Source of the DNA: Branchiostoma lanceolatum
Lineage: Eukaryota; Chordata; Leptocardii; Amphioxiformes; Branchiostomatidae
Assembly (NCBI RefSeq): GCF_035083965.1
Contig: NC_089725.1
Span: 24,127,925 to 24,191,924 of the forward strand
Length of the DNA: 64,000 bases
Direction of reading: 5' to 3'
The first letter of the stretch is position 1. Each line of letters opens with the position of its first letter. Positions 1 to 11,589 of this stretch are shown piece by piece. Both the position numbers and the translations under genes were made by a program. The notes under the pieces were generated by a model, which saw nothing but the letters and a program-made list of their open reading frames with translations, was not told the DNA's origin and searched no databases.

Positions 1-779
1 GCTGTTCCTTTGTGTTTACCAACGATCTGCAAATGAACTGCTGAAAATAACAGGGAAAACCAGCAAACGGAACTGAGTATCGAAGTAAGGACTAGATTAT
101 CCAGAAGTTGGTGGTAACATTGCATCTCATAATTCAACAAGAGGGCATGAGGCAAGCGTAATTTTGTCATTTATACAGCGTGTTTGCATGTTGCAAATGG
201 AGCCCCGCAAGCAAATGAACCGCCAATGCGAATGCCAGCGCATCGGAACTGTGCACGTGGGCGTGCTACCGACAGGTTGAATCAAATGCTGACTTCCAAG
301 TTTTGTTTACAGACAGTTTTAGTAGCAGTACGTAGCATATGCATATACCCGCAACACCGATTTTTATACAACCAATTGTTCGGCTGGTCGGCTGTCGGAG
401 AATGGACCCCTCCGCTAATGATATATGCAAATGTAGCTCTGCGCTACGTCACCAATGTAAAATTTCACACTCCATTCAACCACGGACGTGGACTGAGAAC
501 TACCTTTGGAGACATTTCTGCTTCCTTGTTCACGACAAAACAAAGGGAGGGTGTGAACGAGCAGGACATGTATTTCACAGTTCACACAACACGCAAACAC
601 GCTGTATAAATATTGAAATTACGCTTGCCTCATGCCCTCTTTGTGAATTACGAGATACAATGTTATCATCAACTTCTGTATAATCTAGTCCTTACTTCAA
701 TACTCAGTTCCGTTTGCTGGTTTTCCCTGCTATTTGCAGCAGTTCATTTGAAGATAGTTGGTAAAATCAAGGAAGAGCG
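1..779. repeat. Long fold-back element with arms of about 190 bp
   Basis: The first 195 bases reappear as an imperfect inverted copy at about 586-779, so the stretch is a large hairpin with a unique centre of about 390 bases. The match runs to base 1, so the left end may lie outside the window. No coding sequence is visible in the centre. This is the structure of a non-autonomous DNA transposon (MITE or fold-back type). Target-site duplications cannot be judged because the left flank is missing. The short reading frames here follow no codon pattern I would trust. Confidence 0.75.
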
Positions 780-1000
780 GCCGAGCTCTTTGCACGCGGC
801 GCTCCCATTTTCAGGGAAGAATCTAGCCACACAAACGCGGCAAAAACGTTGTACGTAATATTATCAAATAGATTCAAGAAATAAAACACGTTATATTATG
901 TATTTCCTTCCTGTTCCGGTCTACTGTGAATGTTACAACGTTCCTTACATTTCGCTGTCTACTGGTATTTCATTTCATAATGTTACATATGTTTTAGGTC

Positions 1001-1060
1001 GTTCCATTTCGTTCCATTTCGTTCCATTTCGTTCCATTTCGTTCCATTTCGTTCCATTTC
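1001..1060 (+). repeat. Perfect 10-bp minisatellite, six copies
   Basis: The unit GTTCCATTTC is repeated six times in direct tandem without a mismatch. Partial, diverged units continue on both sides (CATTTC before, GCACTTTC after). The perfect identity suggests recent expansion or homogenisation. Confidence 0.97.
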
Positions 1061-1336
1061 GCACTTTCGGGGGACCGCTTCTTCTTTGACTTTGGAATTG
1101 ATTTTGGCATTTTATGACATCAATATCGTTTTTGAATATCTTTTTGCAATTCACTGCACATATCTGATCATTTTGCTGCTGCTTTGTACAATTTTACAGT
1201 AACGTTATGGTCAAAATCTTTCATTTTTCTTAAATGGACGAAAATGAATGTGCGCGCAGATGTCATCCATATACTGAAGTACTCATACTGGTGATCAAAT
1301 CAACATGACCTAAAATAAAGCAAGGAGGTTGAAAAG
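1061..1336. other. Intergenic; half-copy of a palindromic element
   Basis: No gene is seen. Around 1236-1275 the sequence resembles the right inner arm of the element at 17414-17969 (shared GCGCGCAGATGTCATCCATA), so this is probably a decayed or solo arm of that family. Confidence 0.5.
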
Positions 1337-1448
1337 TATTCTCCAAGCAGAGGCTTCGATCGAGAGGGGTAGTTTTGTCCGGGATTTTAACCCGTTAAAA
1401 TCCCGGACAAAACTACCCCTCTCGATCGAAGCCTCTGCTTGGAGAATA
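1337..1448. mobile_element. Perfect 112-bp palindromic MITE with 9-bp target duplication
   Basis: Two 55-bp arms (1337-1391 and 1394-1448) are exact reverse complements separated by two bases. The element starts TATTCTCCAAGCAGA and ends with its complement. It is flanked by the identical 9-mer GTTGAAAAG at 1328-1336 and 1449-1457, a clean target-site duplication. The target itself was a short palindrome (CAAGGAGGTT at 1321-1330, AACCTCCTTG at 1464-1473), so one hairpin has been inserted into another. A 9-bp duplication is typical of Mutator-like transposases; that assignment is inference. The perfect arms suggest a young insertion or arm conversion. Confidence 0.93.
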
Positions 1449-1695
1449 GTTGAAAAGGGATTTAACCTCCTTGGATAGAGCGATGACAAACATGGAAATT
1501 GTCGACAAAAATATTGAAAAGCACTGTGGTCAAAATTGACCAGATTAATACAGCAGTTGATATGCCAAGAGTGCTATATCAAACTGGTAAGGTTTGTTGG
1601 AAGTGTCTCAATATGAGACATCTTGTTCAAAGCAGTCGTTACAGCTGATTTGCCTGTCTGAAAACTGGGAGACGTATTGCATAGACTTTAAGTAT

Positions 1696-1783
1696 GTTGT
1701 TGCTGTTGCTGTTGCTGTAGACGTCCCTGATTAACGTCTATTTTTCCGCTAGAGGTTATCTCAAGATAGGTCTCTGCTAGATG
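1696..1783 (+). repeat. Dispersed repeat with GTTGTTGCT-type end
   Basis: A short triplet run is followed by ATTAACGTCTATT and a CGCTAG-containing segment. The reverse complement of a related sequence lies at 4051-4110, with an ACAACAACAAC end. Two copies in opposite orientation with the same order of motifs point to an interspersed repeat, perhaps a SINE whose tail is the triplet run. The class is uncertain. Confidence 0.5.
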
Positions 1784-2882
1784 ATTTTGACACGTCAAGT
1801 TTCTATATCAAAATTCTTTTGACTGTATAATTTCGTAGCTCTAGACTACACAAATAATCACATGGGTTGAGCAACTTACCTCGACTTTTGGGCCTCCCCG
1901 CCATGCTTCTACCGTGTACTCAGTACTTGGGAGCATAAAATGTATACCTTTATGAATAAACACTTTACATTCTACCGCAAAATTAGACCACTGAATCTGA
2001 GTCTGCTTTTATGAATCTGACAAGCCGCCATTTTGACCAGAATCTTCTCAATGGTGGGTGATTTCATTGGTGCTTGGGGGTGACATAATTCAGGTCAAAC
2101 ATAAACGGAAGAAAAAGATCGTATTCTTTGAACAATTGGACAACTTCAACGTGTCTGAAATCTTTTACGATAGATTATCAAAATACATGATGCTGAAGTT
2201 CACTCAGATAATAAGAAACACTATCAAAGTAAAACCATGGGTGAGAAGATGGTTCATTCCAAAAATGTTATTTAGATCAGGTGACTGTGGTACTGTCCTG
2301 TGATTGGTGTTGCTACCCAAGCCTGGGATCACTTACCTGGTCAGGCCACGCCCACGCCCCCTGGCGATGTGAGGACACCTGAGCTGGGGTAGCTGACCGC
2401 AAGGCTAAGTTGGGAGAAGTCACTAACGGGCGGAGGGCTCTAACTTTTGGTGCGCTGCTATTCCGACACGGGAATTTTTTTTAGTTTGAACCCGAAACCA
2501 CTGACAGGTGAGTTACTGTGTCTTGTGACACCTGTATGATTAAGGGGGTGTTTTGACATATAGTGAAGCATATTGATGACACATGACGGCCCTACAACAT
2601 GCTGCTATGTTAGACCAAGGAGGTTATATAGACACGGCGTTTTGTTTCCCCCAATACACCTCTTACAAGTTATACATAACAGTTGCTAACGTTAACTTCA
2701 GCTCCCTTTAATAGCCTGTCCAATACATATGGTCACGATTGAATAGTTGCCTTGCGCAGTACCAAGGAGGTTCTTCCTAGAATACTAAAAAAGATTGTTA
2801 CAGCTTTGTTAACTGAATGGCAGCCTTTAACAACCGCGTAAACTGTTTTTCCATGCCGTTCGTGCCTGTACTAAACTGTCCG

Positions 2883-2936
2883 CTTGAATATTTCATAGAC
2901 CATTGTGAAATTGGTCTTGAATATTTCATAGACCAT
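2883..2936 (+). repeat. Short tandem duplication, 33-bp unit
   Basis: CTTGAATATTTCATAGACCA occurs twice, 33 bases apart. The second unit is incomplete. Function is not apparent. Confidence 0.85.
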
Positions 2937-3745
2937 AGTGCCGTATCAAACAATATGGTCGTGGTGACTGTTACAAGACAGCAAGTAAAATTAACCCCTG
3001 TAATAGTCACCACGGCTACAAACAACCAAGAAAGTCCTACTTCTGTGTGGTGACTTGGAAATGTTATATCCTTTTTTATCATTCAAAGTCCAGATCATGC
3101 TACCATTGTCCTAGCCATGAAGTCTGTTCAGTTTAATAGTTTCATGGATATCATATGTTATTTGTTGAGGGCAATGCGTCAGAAAGTCTGCGTGGGTGAG
3201 AAATATTAAAGGGTATTTCATAAGTACACAATCTCTAATGATTGACTGCCGAAGGACTTCATCTTTTTGACCTTTTGCTGCATTGTGGTTTTTGGTGTGT
3301 CTCTGTTAGCTCTCTAATCGGCTGCCACTCCTGGGCAAACATGCTGTCATACCTGCTATACGGGTGGTAACAATGGGACCAGCCATGCACAACACTTCAC
3401 TTTTATCCAGCTGTAGTTCACATTCATGGTGCAGATATTTGTCAGTGCCAGGTTACAGGACAAGTCAACACCTAGATGGCAGCAAAGGAGAACTTGAATA
3501 GCTACAGAGTCAGTGGCTTATGATAAAACATACAAGGTAGTTTCAATAACATGTAAGCGAAATGTTTCTAAATTGCTTAGCACATAAATATAGGAAGGCA
3601 TAAAAACTGCAACTTTATCAAATACAATGTATTTCAAGTTAAAACATCTGCAATCTGCTTAATCTTCCAACATTGTTTTGAGTATTCTCTGATCTCTGAA
3701 TGTAGTTATCCCTAAGTAACTTTTACTGGCAATAATGTCCTGGCA

Positions 3746-3830
3746 TAGCCTGAGTGTCATCAAGTTTAGTTCCAGGCTATACCTTTTCAAAAGGCAGAGC
3801 CTGGAACTTAACAGGATGACTCTCAGGCTA
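3746..3830. mobile_element. 85-bp fold-back MITE, TAGCCTGAG family, 9-bp target duplication
   Basis: The element begins TAGCCTGAGTGTCATC and ends CTCAGGCTA, with arms that pair through most of their length. GTCCTGGCA flanks it on both sides (3737-3745 and 3831-3839), a perfect 9-bp duplication. A second member of the same family lies at 38763-38858. Confidence 0.92.
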
Positions 3831-4050
3831 GTCCTGGCACACACCCATCCTAAATATGAGTCTGTATATTTGTTCAGTGTGATACATGGGTGCACATTGG
3901 GAATGAGAGAGATATAAGGGGTTATGCAGAAAGTAGTGATCCTAAGTGGCTCATACTCAGTGGCTGACAATAATAAAATTACAATAGCCACCAAGAGTTA
4001 AACACCTAGAGAGACATTAGCCTCGTATCTGAACCAAGCGTAACACAGCA

Positions 4051-4110
4051 CCAAGAGACCACGTCTAGCGATATAATAGACGTTAAACAAGGACAACAAC
4101 AACAACAAAA
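4051..4110 (-). repeat. Second copy of the GTTGTTGCT-type repeat, inverted
   Basis: Read on the minus strand it gives a GTTGTTGTT run, then TTTAACGTCTATTATATCGC and CTAGACGTGG, the same order as at 1696-1783. It ends about 110 bases before the channel start codon. Confidence 0.5.
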
Positions 4111-4219
4111 AATTAGGGCTGGTTACTGTTCAACGACTTAAAGTACAACTGGAGATCTGTAAGACTTTAAGTCAGTCCATCTCAACAATTTCTCTTTGGA
4201 TTTTATTAGGTTGTTAGAA

Positions 4220-6603
4220 ATGAAGGCAAAAGTTGTAGCCCTCCTGTGCTTCCTCAACCTGTGCTGGTTGCTGATTGGTGGAGGTGTGTTCAGTGCGTTG
4301 GAGTGGCAGCATGAGTCTGCCGAGAGGGTGAGCTTCGAGGACACCCGCAGCCGCCTGCTGCAGAACTACTCCTGTCTGACTGAAGAGGAGGTCACCAACT
4401 TCATCAGGGTGAGTGAGCTATCATCTCCAAGCAGATCTGCTTTTGCCCTTTGGATACGGTCTTTACCACCAATAGATGTCCCTGAAGATTAGGTGAGCTA
4501 CAGTCTAGTAAGCTTTCACATGTGGTTTTTGTGAGGCTGCAAATGGAAGTTATGTGTCTGTCAGCCCTATGTATCTTCCAGTAATGGACCAAATGCTGTA
4601 GCCTCTAACCCAGGCTAGAAATTGGCCAGGTGAAAAGATAACATGCCAGAGGAGTTAGCTGGACTGGGAGTACAGTTTACGACCTTGCCAAGTAGAGTCT
4701 ACAAATGCTGGGGAAAGAAATGAGAGGGTTTATAAGGGCAAAGGCTGATGAAACTCAACAACAGTTATAGGATAGTCATTACTTCATAAGCTACATGTGT
4801 GCTTATCTGGTAACTTTGATGCAAATTGTCTTATTTCTGTTCAGGAATGCTAAAATGCTTTTTTTTTCATTCTTAGGCAATAGTGACAGCAACCAATGCA
4901 GGTCTGACTCTGGACAATTCCACTGCTTCTGACACCAGTAACTGGGACTTTGGGAACTCAGTCTTCTTCTCTTCTACAGTAATCTCAACTATAGGTAATA
5001 CATATATTCATTTCTTTTAATCTTGTGCATTAGCAGGTACATGTAGCTGGGTTATAGCAATAACTGAAGTCTATCAGGAATAGACATGTATTTTGGTACA
5101 AATGTTGAGAGCACATTAGGATGCTGCAATGTTTTAGCTGAGACAACAGGAAGATGGCTAAGACTGTCCACAGGTGGTCCTATGACAGGGCCACTCCACA
5201 TCTGATTATGTATCAGGAGATAGACCCCTGTCTATCTAGAGCAGTTCTGACCAGGCAATCATTGAGTGCACATCTCATCTTTGCTTCCCTATACTATAGT
5301 GGCTAACCTAGTAACACAAATCTCTAATGCTGATATCATCTTATCCTACAGGTTATGGCCACATCTCCCCCTCTACTTATGGAGGACAGGCCTTTCTGGT
5401 CCCGTATGCCTTAATTGGCATCCCTCTGTGTGGACTGATGTTGAACGGTATTGGAGAGAACATAGGGAACTTCATCACAAAGAAGAAAGAACAGTATAAG
5501 GTAGGCTATTAATGTTGGCTGTAACAGTGATAATTGTCAAAGTGAGTTACTTGTAAATTTTCTAAATATCAACTAAATCAAATTTTCAGCTAAAGCCTTT
5601 GTCAGTGGAACAACAGCCTCCCGAAATGCAACAAAACCAGAGGACCAAACAAACCAGGAAAAATATTTGCTCATGAAAGTATTTTTCGAATTTTGTCAAT
5701 GGTCTCTTAGAGGTCCAGCAATGCTCCTAGAATTGCATTGATTGTAGAAGCCATGTCTCATTTTCTATTACAAAGAAGTCCCAAGCACAGCAAAAGGAAC
5801 CCTTTCTCATAACTGTCTACATCCACTCATGTGATATTTTATCAAGTGCTGTCTCTCTTGTTTTGCCTAGAAACGCTGGTCCAAGAAAGTAAGTGACAGA
5901 ACAGCTGAAGTGCTGGTGATGCTGATCCTCTTCCTCCTGTTTCTGGTGTTCTTGGTTCTCATCCCTTCTGCCATTTTCCTGGCACTGGAGGGCTGGTCGT
6001 ACCACATCAGCATCTACTACTCATTCGTCACCCTCACCACCATTGGGTTTGGTGACTACGTACCAGGTGAGGGATTTTGTATTATACATTCTCCTTTGTG
6101 AATCTTTGTAACTCTAGTGATGATATGGACACTGTTTGTTATTTCAAAGAAACTTCACATTAACAAAAATTCGCCAACCAACAAACCAATGAGACAAGTC
6201 ATCTACATCCATAAAAAAGATTCCTTTCTTAAAGATATAATGCTACTAATCAGCTAATGTTGACAGTACCTGCTTTTTACAACTTTGCGATCATGTATTG
6301 ATTGTGCATATTACAGGTCAAAATTCAGCTCAACGTGTGGTGTATCGCCTGGCCATCTTATGCTGGTTCATGATTGGTCTATCATGGATGGCTGTGATCC
6401 TAAACCAAGTCTCCACCTTCCTGACCGACATTGGTGTGAAGGCTCAGACTGCCCGGGAGGAGAGGAAGAAGAAGAAGGAAGGTGATGTGGGTGAGGAGGG
6501 AGAGGAAAACAAGGCTGCTGAGGATGAGGAAAACTGGGGATCAACCAAGTCAGCAAAACAGTCGAACGTTGAACTAAGAAATATGACCCCAATTGAATCA
6601 TGA
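4220..6603 (+). CDS. Two-pore-domain potassium channel, KCNK5/16/17-like
   Basis: Plasma-membrane K+ leak channel subunit; two subunits make one pore. Five exons join in phase: 4220-4408, 4877-4994, 5352-5500, 5871-6066 and 6317-6603, giving 312 residues, the usual length of TALK channels. Visible parts in order: TM1 (about 2-24), an extracellular cap with N-glycosylation sequons (NYS, NST), pore loop 1 with TIGYG (GYG 103-105), TM2, TM3 (about 168-190), pore loop 2 with TIGFGDYVPG (GFG 211-213), TM4 (about 226-247), then a short Lys/Glu-rich cytoplasmic tail. The GFGDYV signature and the position of intron 2 inside the first selectivity filter fit the TASK-2/TALK clade, which vertebrates gate by alkaline pH; whether this one is pH-gated is inference. 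The start ATG gives a TM1 immediately, as expected. The exact vertebrate counterpart cannot be chosen by eye. Confidence 0.92.
4421..4491. mobile_element. 71-bp MITE just inside intron 1 of the KCNK gene
   Basis: The sequence TCATCTCCAAGCAGATCT...AGATTA carries the ends of the TAGTCTCCAAGCAGA family. It is flanked by AGTGAGCTA (4412-4420) and GGTGAGCTA (4492-4500), a 9-bp duplication with one difference. The left duplicate overlaps the splice donor region (donor GT at 4409), so the insertion sits a few bases into the intron and has created a second GGTGAGCTA downstream. Confidence 0.75.
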
Positions 6604-6814
6604 AATGCCTACATGGGCACAGATGTTGGGATAAGAGAGTGTACATGAGAGTGTAACATGATCCTGCTGGAAAATGTTAGAAGAGCAGATTTTTAAAACA
6701 TCTTAACTCAGGATGTAGCACATAAAATGTGCTGTCTGGAGAGACAGGCAATATTGTTTAAGATTGTTTCCTTGAATAGCAGAATATTAAAAATATTAAA
6801 AGTTAAGACTATAA

Positions 6815-6820
6815 AATAAA
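6815..6820 (+). terminator. Poly(A) signal for the KCNK gene
   Basis: AATAAA 212 bases after the stop codon. A second AATAAA lies at 7201-7206; use of the distal one would make the transcript run into the WDR74 3' end. Confidence 0.6.
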
Positions 6821-7092
6821 CATACTGTATGTGCTGTTAAAGAGTCATTTTATTGTTAGGATATTGTTTTCTAATCACTCAGAAAGGTTGTTTGTTTGAT
6901 GTGAGAATCATAATTGATCTTTTGATAATGAAGTAAATTGACATATGATACTGTCAACTGGTAATCGTGCAGTAATGATGGACATCACATGGCCTGTCAC
7001 AGCACTTAATTCACCTGAACACATTAGCCTTAAGGAGCAGGCAGGTACAACTGTTTGCTAATGTACTCTACAGGCTGTTTTTATAGTAACAT

Positions 7093-7098
7093 TTTATT
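7093..7098 (-). terminator. Poly(A) signal for WDR74
   Basis: TTTATT on the plus strand (AATAAA on minus), 145 bases past the WDR74 stop. It lies between the two candidate KCNK signals, so the convergent genes may overlap in their 3' UTRs. Confidence 0.5.
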
Positions 7099-7242
7099 TG
7101 TGTCTATAGCAATACTTTTAGTTATATAAAATTGTGGACATTGGTCTTAGATTAAGACCACAAAGACATGGTCATATTTTGGCTGTATTAAAAGAAAAAG
7201 AATAAAATATTTGTCCCAAATCTTCCATTGTCTTTTCACTTA

Positions 7243-10200
7243 TCATTTGGGTTTCTTAAGCTTCTTGGTTTTAGCTTTTCTCTTGGTCTTGTCTGTTTTC
7301 TTGCCATCCTGAACCACTGACATGTTCCCCCACAGTTCGTCTTCATCCTCATCTGTAATGTTACTTGATTCCAACTTTCTCTTCTGTTTCTTTGTAGTCT
7401 CTGTCTCTTCCTGTGTTTAACATGAAAATAATCATACATTGAATAAGTCATATTGCACAAGCACGGTACCCAATTCACATCTGAAGTTGATTTGATTCTT
7501 TTAAAAACACCTGATCTAAAGGCCACTTCATTTTTATGTTCACTGTAAATGAGGATATTGGTCTGGGATAGCATTATCTTCAGTACATTATGCAATACAA
7601 TATAGGTCTAGAACAATATGTATTAGAGCAAGCTTAAACAGCAATGGCAAATATGTAATACATTTTCACCCTGCTAGAGGGCACTGTACAGTGCAGAAAA
7701 TGGATGCCTAGTTATGCTTTACAAAAATGAAATCATCCCCAGTTTAGAACAGTTTCAGTTTGCCCTACCTGTGTGAAGTCTGCACTGCTGAAGAGAAGGC
7801 AGTTTAACTTGGACTTCAGGTAAACCTGGGGAAGAAACAATACTTTCTTTTAGTTTTACAAACTTGCAGGTGCAGTTTTGGACAATCACAGCAAAAGCTT
7901 CATACATGTAATTCATAGAAATGGCAACAAAAGACAGACAAAAAAGATTTGCCTTTATTTGGCTTCTGAGATCCTAAAGCATTCCTCCTATGACATTGAG
8001 TTTGTGTTACTTCTCTCACCTTATGTAGCATCTCCTTGGTGTTGATGTCGTGGATCCTAAGGAAGCGGTCCAGCCCACAGGAGGCTACCATGGGGAGGGT
8101 GGGGTGGCACTGGAGGCTGCGGATGGCTCCTGCAAACCCCTTGAATGCTTTCTGCACTTTACCTGTGATGATAACGTGCAGGATAAGCATCAATTGAAAT
8201 TCTATCATGCTACTAATCTTGTATATTCAAATATCTTGAGCATTCAATGCTTACCCTTGGTTTATCTTGATGAACATACATTAATGTCATTGATTGAATT
8301 ACATTTTAACAATACTTGTAAAACCTTCTCAAACACACCCTTGAAAATGTATTATGACGGAATCTCTATAAAGGAACCTCTATAATTAGAAGACATGCTT
8401 CAGTTCCTTTCTAGAGACACATTATAAATTCTTATGGTGTGAATGTAATGAGTACACATACCCATTCTCAGGTCCACCATAACCATACTGCCTTGGCTGT
8501 CTCCCACAATAACTGACCTGCAGGGCAAAAACAACAGTTGAAGTCATCACAATATCTCATGATGTACCACACACTAAGAATTATGATCCATATTAAACAC
8601 CGGTTTAGTATTAGCAACAAATTAATCTTTTCAAAGTAGCATATTGATAAGATGTTCTCAAGTTCAAGAATATGAAGGAAACTTTCCACTGTAACCATTC
8701 TGGACTTACTGGCAGTCTGGTGTGACAGACAAGGCTGTGAGGGCGTACTCCCCCAGCTCCACATTCAGTACAGGCCTGCGCTTGGGAGTGGCAGGGTCAT
8801 ACACTCGTACCTGGAGTCAGGAAATAAGAGCTATCACTTGTACATAGAAAATACAACATGGAGAGCTGGGAGTGAAGATGATGCTGAATACAGTATTGAA
8901 TTCTTTTCTTGTCATACCCATCCAAGAAAACACACAGTTCAATGCAAAATGTCCTAGAAGTTGAGAAAATTGGGCGTTTCCAAATATACAATTGTAAGAA
9001 CATTGATTCCAAAATCCAGGTACTGTATATGGATTTTAGACAGCGGTGCATACAGCGGGTCGGTCATAAATAGAATGAAACATTTCCACACTCACCTGCC
9101 TATGACCTGTACATGTGACAAGTTTCTGTTCTGACAAAAACTGGAGGTCAGTGACCCACACAGGAACTCTCAAGTCCAGGAAGTCATTTCGCACCTGTAG
9201 GAGAAAAATGAAAGTCAATGTTTATATGACAATCTTGACAAATATGACAAATTTGAAATCCTCCTTTTAAGAAAATTTTTATCACCCACTGTATCACTGC
9301 TACTTCAAATTGGTACTTGTGATTTTCCAATTGCCCCTTTTAAAAACCAAATACAGTTTGCTGTTCTATATACCGTAAATCAAGACAATAAAGGGTGATC
9401 AAAGTAGTGCTATTGTATCACATTAATCAAAGTCCATAAAGAAATCAGCATTCAGTCTCACAGTTGCTCATATCCCCTCATTCCATGCAGTAATTGTGTC
9501 AAAATGAGTGTTTCTTTAAGACATACATACATTTTTGGCCTTAAAGATGGGTTTTTCTGGCTCCTGGATGTCCCATAGCTTCAGCTCGTTCTCCTTCCCT
9601 CCCGTGGCCACCTGGTGAGGCAGGGCGTGGTTCTGTCTCATCCGACACACGTCCTTCCCTACATCCATATCAACCTGGGGACAAACCACAACACAGTTTG
9701 TACACCTGCCTCAAGGCTTTTTATCTGCTGTCCTCATTGGTTGTTGGATAGAAAATGGAAGGACAACTTCCAAATGTACATAGGAGAATGTGTACAACTA
9801 TTCAAGATTACTCTGAAAACAGACGGAGAAAATTAATGGCTATCACACTGATATAATATTGATCTAACGATAGGTTTGATCTTTCCCTGCAAATAGATCT
9901 TACGTTCCATTCCATTCCATTTGATCTGATAATAGATCTACATCTAGAACAAACAAATCAATATGATTGTGCTTCGTATCAACAAACCACGCATTTTGTA
10001 TGCGAAGATGTAGATGGGACAAACAACTTAACGGTACCTTTTCTCCTTCATCTTTCCACACTCTGAGTAACCCTGACTCCACACATGTAACAAGAGATCT
10101 GGAAGCAAAAAGCGTCAACTGTAAGTTAAACTTCTTGGTGTTTATGCTTTATTACAACACAAATCTTTGCAGAAGTCCCAACACCAGTAGTGGTGAGAAT

Positions 10201-11589
10201 TGCAAACTTTCAAACCTTTCTGAGAATTCAAGACCATTTTTTATTGGACATATGGACATCTATATAATAGATTGAAAAAACAATGATATGGCTTTCAAAG
10301 ACCTACAATATTGTCAGACTTACCCCTGGTATTTTGCCAGTCCTGTGAACCTGCCGTCCCCTCCCGCACAGTTGGCACAGTCCGTGAATTCCCCCTGCTC
10401 TGCATCAAAGGTTTTGACAAGTCCGTTCTTCAAGCCTATACAAACCTGCGTGTGAGGCAAAGAAGAAAATCAAAAATGTTCATTTACATCATAAGACATA
10501 CATGTACATAAATACGTCATGTAGTACGTAGCAATATTTTCTACAAAACTTCAGCCGAGTTACTCTACATGGAATTGCATCCCATCCAATGTGAGCAGTG
10601 AGCACTACCATCAACCCTCCTCTACCCAAGTGTAATAGGTAAACATAACCTGGAGCACAATGCACTCCTTCATCTAAGGTTTCCAAACATTTCATAATTG
10701 GCTTATCCAGTACAAGCATAAGTTCCAAAAGATGCTGTGCATCATTCCTCCACTGACTTAGGCCTTGCATGAATAGTTTAGTGCTACCATTGCTAGTACT
10801 ATTAGTGCTGTCCGATTCTCTTCCTATACAATCCCTGTTTCTCGTCCAGCTGTGGCAACTGTTGCGGGGCTTCTCTTGCTTGCAGTTTCCTTACTACTAC
10901 AGGCTAAAAGTTAAAAGACTGCATGCCAGAGAAGCCCTGTAACAGTTAGTTGCCAATGTTTCATCCTACCTGGCTTTCCTGTTGATTCCCCCAGCACATG
11001 GCACAGATCTCTTCCTCCCTGGACAGACTTGCAACATTCTGGAAATTTGTAGCTTTTTTCTGGGCAAGGTTTACACCTAAGATGCATACACAAAAGAAAA
11101 GTCAATTAACTGAAAGAAGCACAACTTAGCTACATCTCCTTGCCTTATCATCAAAATATGATGTTCCCAAATGAACCAAGGACATAAATTTATATAGTTT
11201 TAGATATCCAGTTGAAGGAAACACGTATGCAGTAATTTTCCAGTGCTGTTGACAGTGAAAAAACAAAAGGCAAGTCATTAATTCATAGCATGTTTAAAGG
11301 GTTAGACAGCAGTAATTCAGTCACTGAGATACGGTGTGCTCACTATATATGCAATCATATCACCTGCAGAGACCGGTGCAGGCAAGTTCCCCTTGCCCCC
11401 CTCCCTACTTGGCAAAAACTGACGTTTATACCGCATGCGACCTTCATATAGATAAATTCCCAATACCTACACAATCTCAGTAGTGCTACAAGTGCGTGAC
11501 ACTATGCTTTGTTGCCTCAGATTGACATACAAACCTTTAAATACACCCGTCGCGGCACCGACGAACACATGTTGCATGGAGGCAGCCAT
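7243..11589 (-). CDS. WDR74: WD repeat-containing protein 74
   Basis: Nucleolar beta-propeller protein of 60S ribosome assembly; yeast homologue Nsa1, which works with the AAA ATPase NVL/Rix7. Eleven exons join in phase: 11535-11589, 10970-11076, 10324-10445, 10038-10098, 9531-9674, 9096-9194, 8710-8810, 8462-8517, 8020-8162, 7769-7825 and 7243-7410, for 370 residues (human 385). Diagnostic matches to human WDR74: GVFKGVNL near the start, GLLRVW, ATGGKENELKLWD, VRNDFLDLRVPVW, LVTCTGHRQVRVYDP and CHPTLPMVASCGLDRFLRIH. The C-terminus is acidic (DEDEDELWGNM) then Lys-rich (last 20 residues), matching the nucleolar-targeting tail. The ATG lies in GAAAATGGCTGCC, a YY1/TISU-like start context. Introns carry no recognisable genes. 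Confidence 0.96.

Larger units (their letters stand above)
1458..3736. other. Intergenic region without recognisable gene
   Basis: Several reading frames of 60-95 codons occur, none with recognisable homology or supporting splice structure. It contains repeat fragments: a CTG-type simple repeat near 1696, CCAAGGAGGTT motifs near 2619 and 2763, and a small tandem duplication at 2883-2936. At 2024-2034 there is a GCCGCCATTTT (YY1-like) match. The frame at 2058-2303 was considered and left uncalled. Confidence 0.5.

Noticed and set aside
2058-2303. 81-codon basic frame on plus
   Set aside because: No homology, no upstream or downstream splice partner found; kept only as a low-interest finding with the nearby motif.
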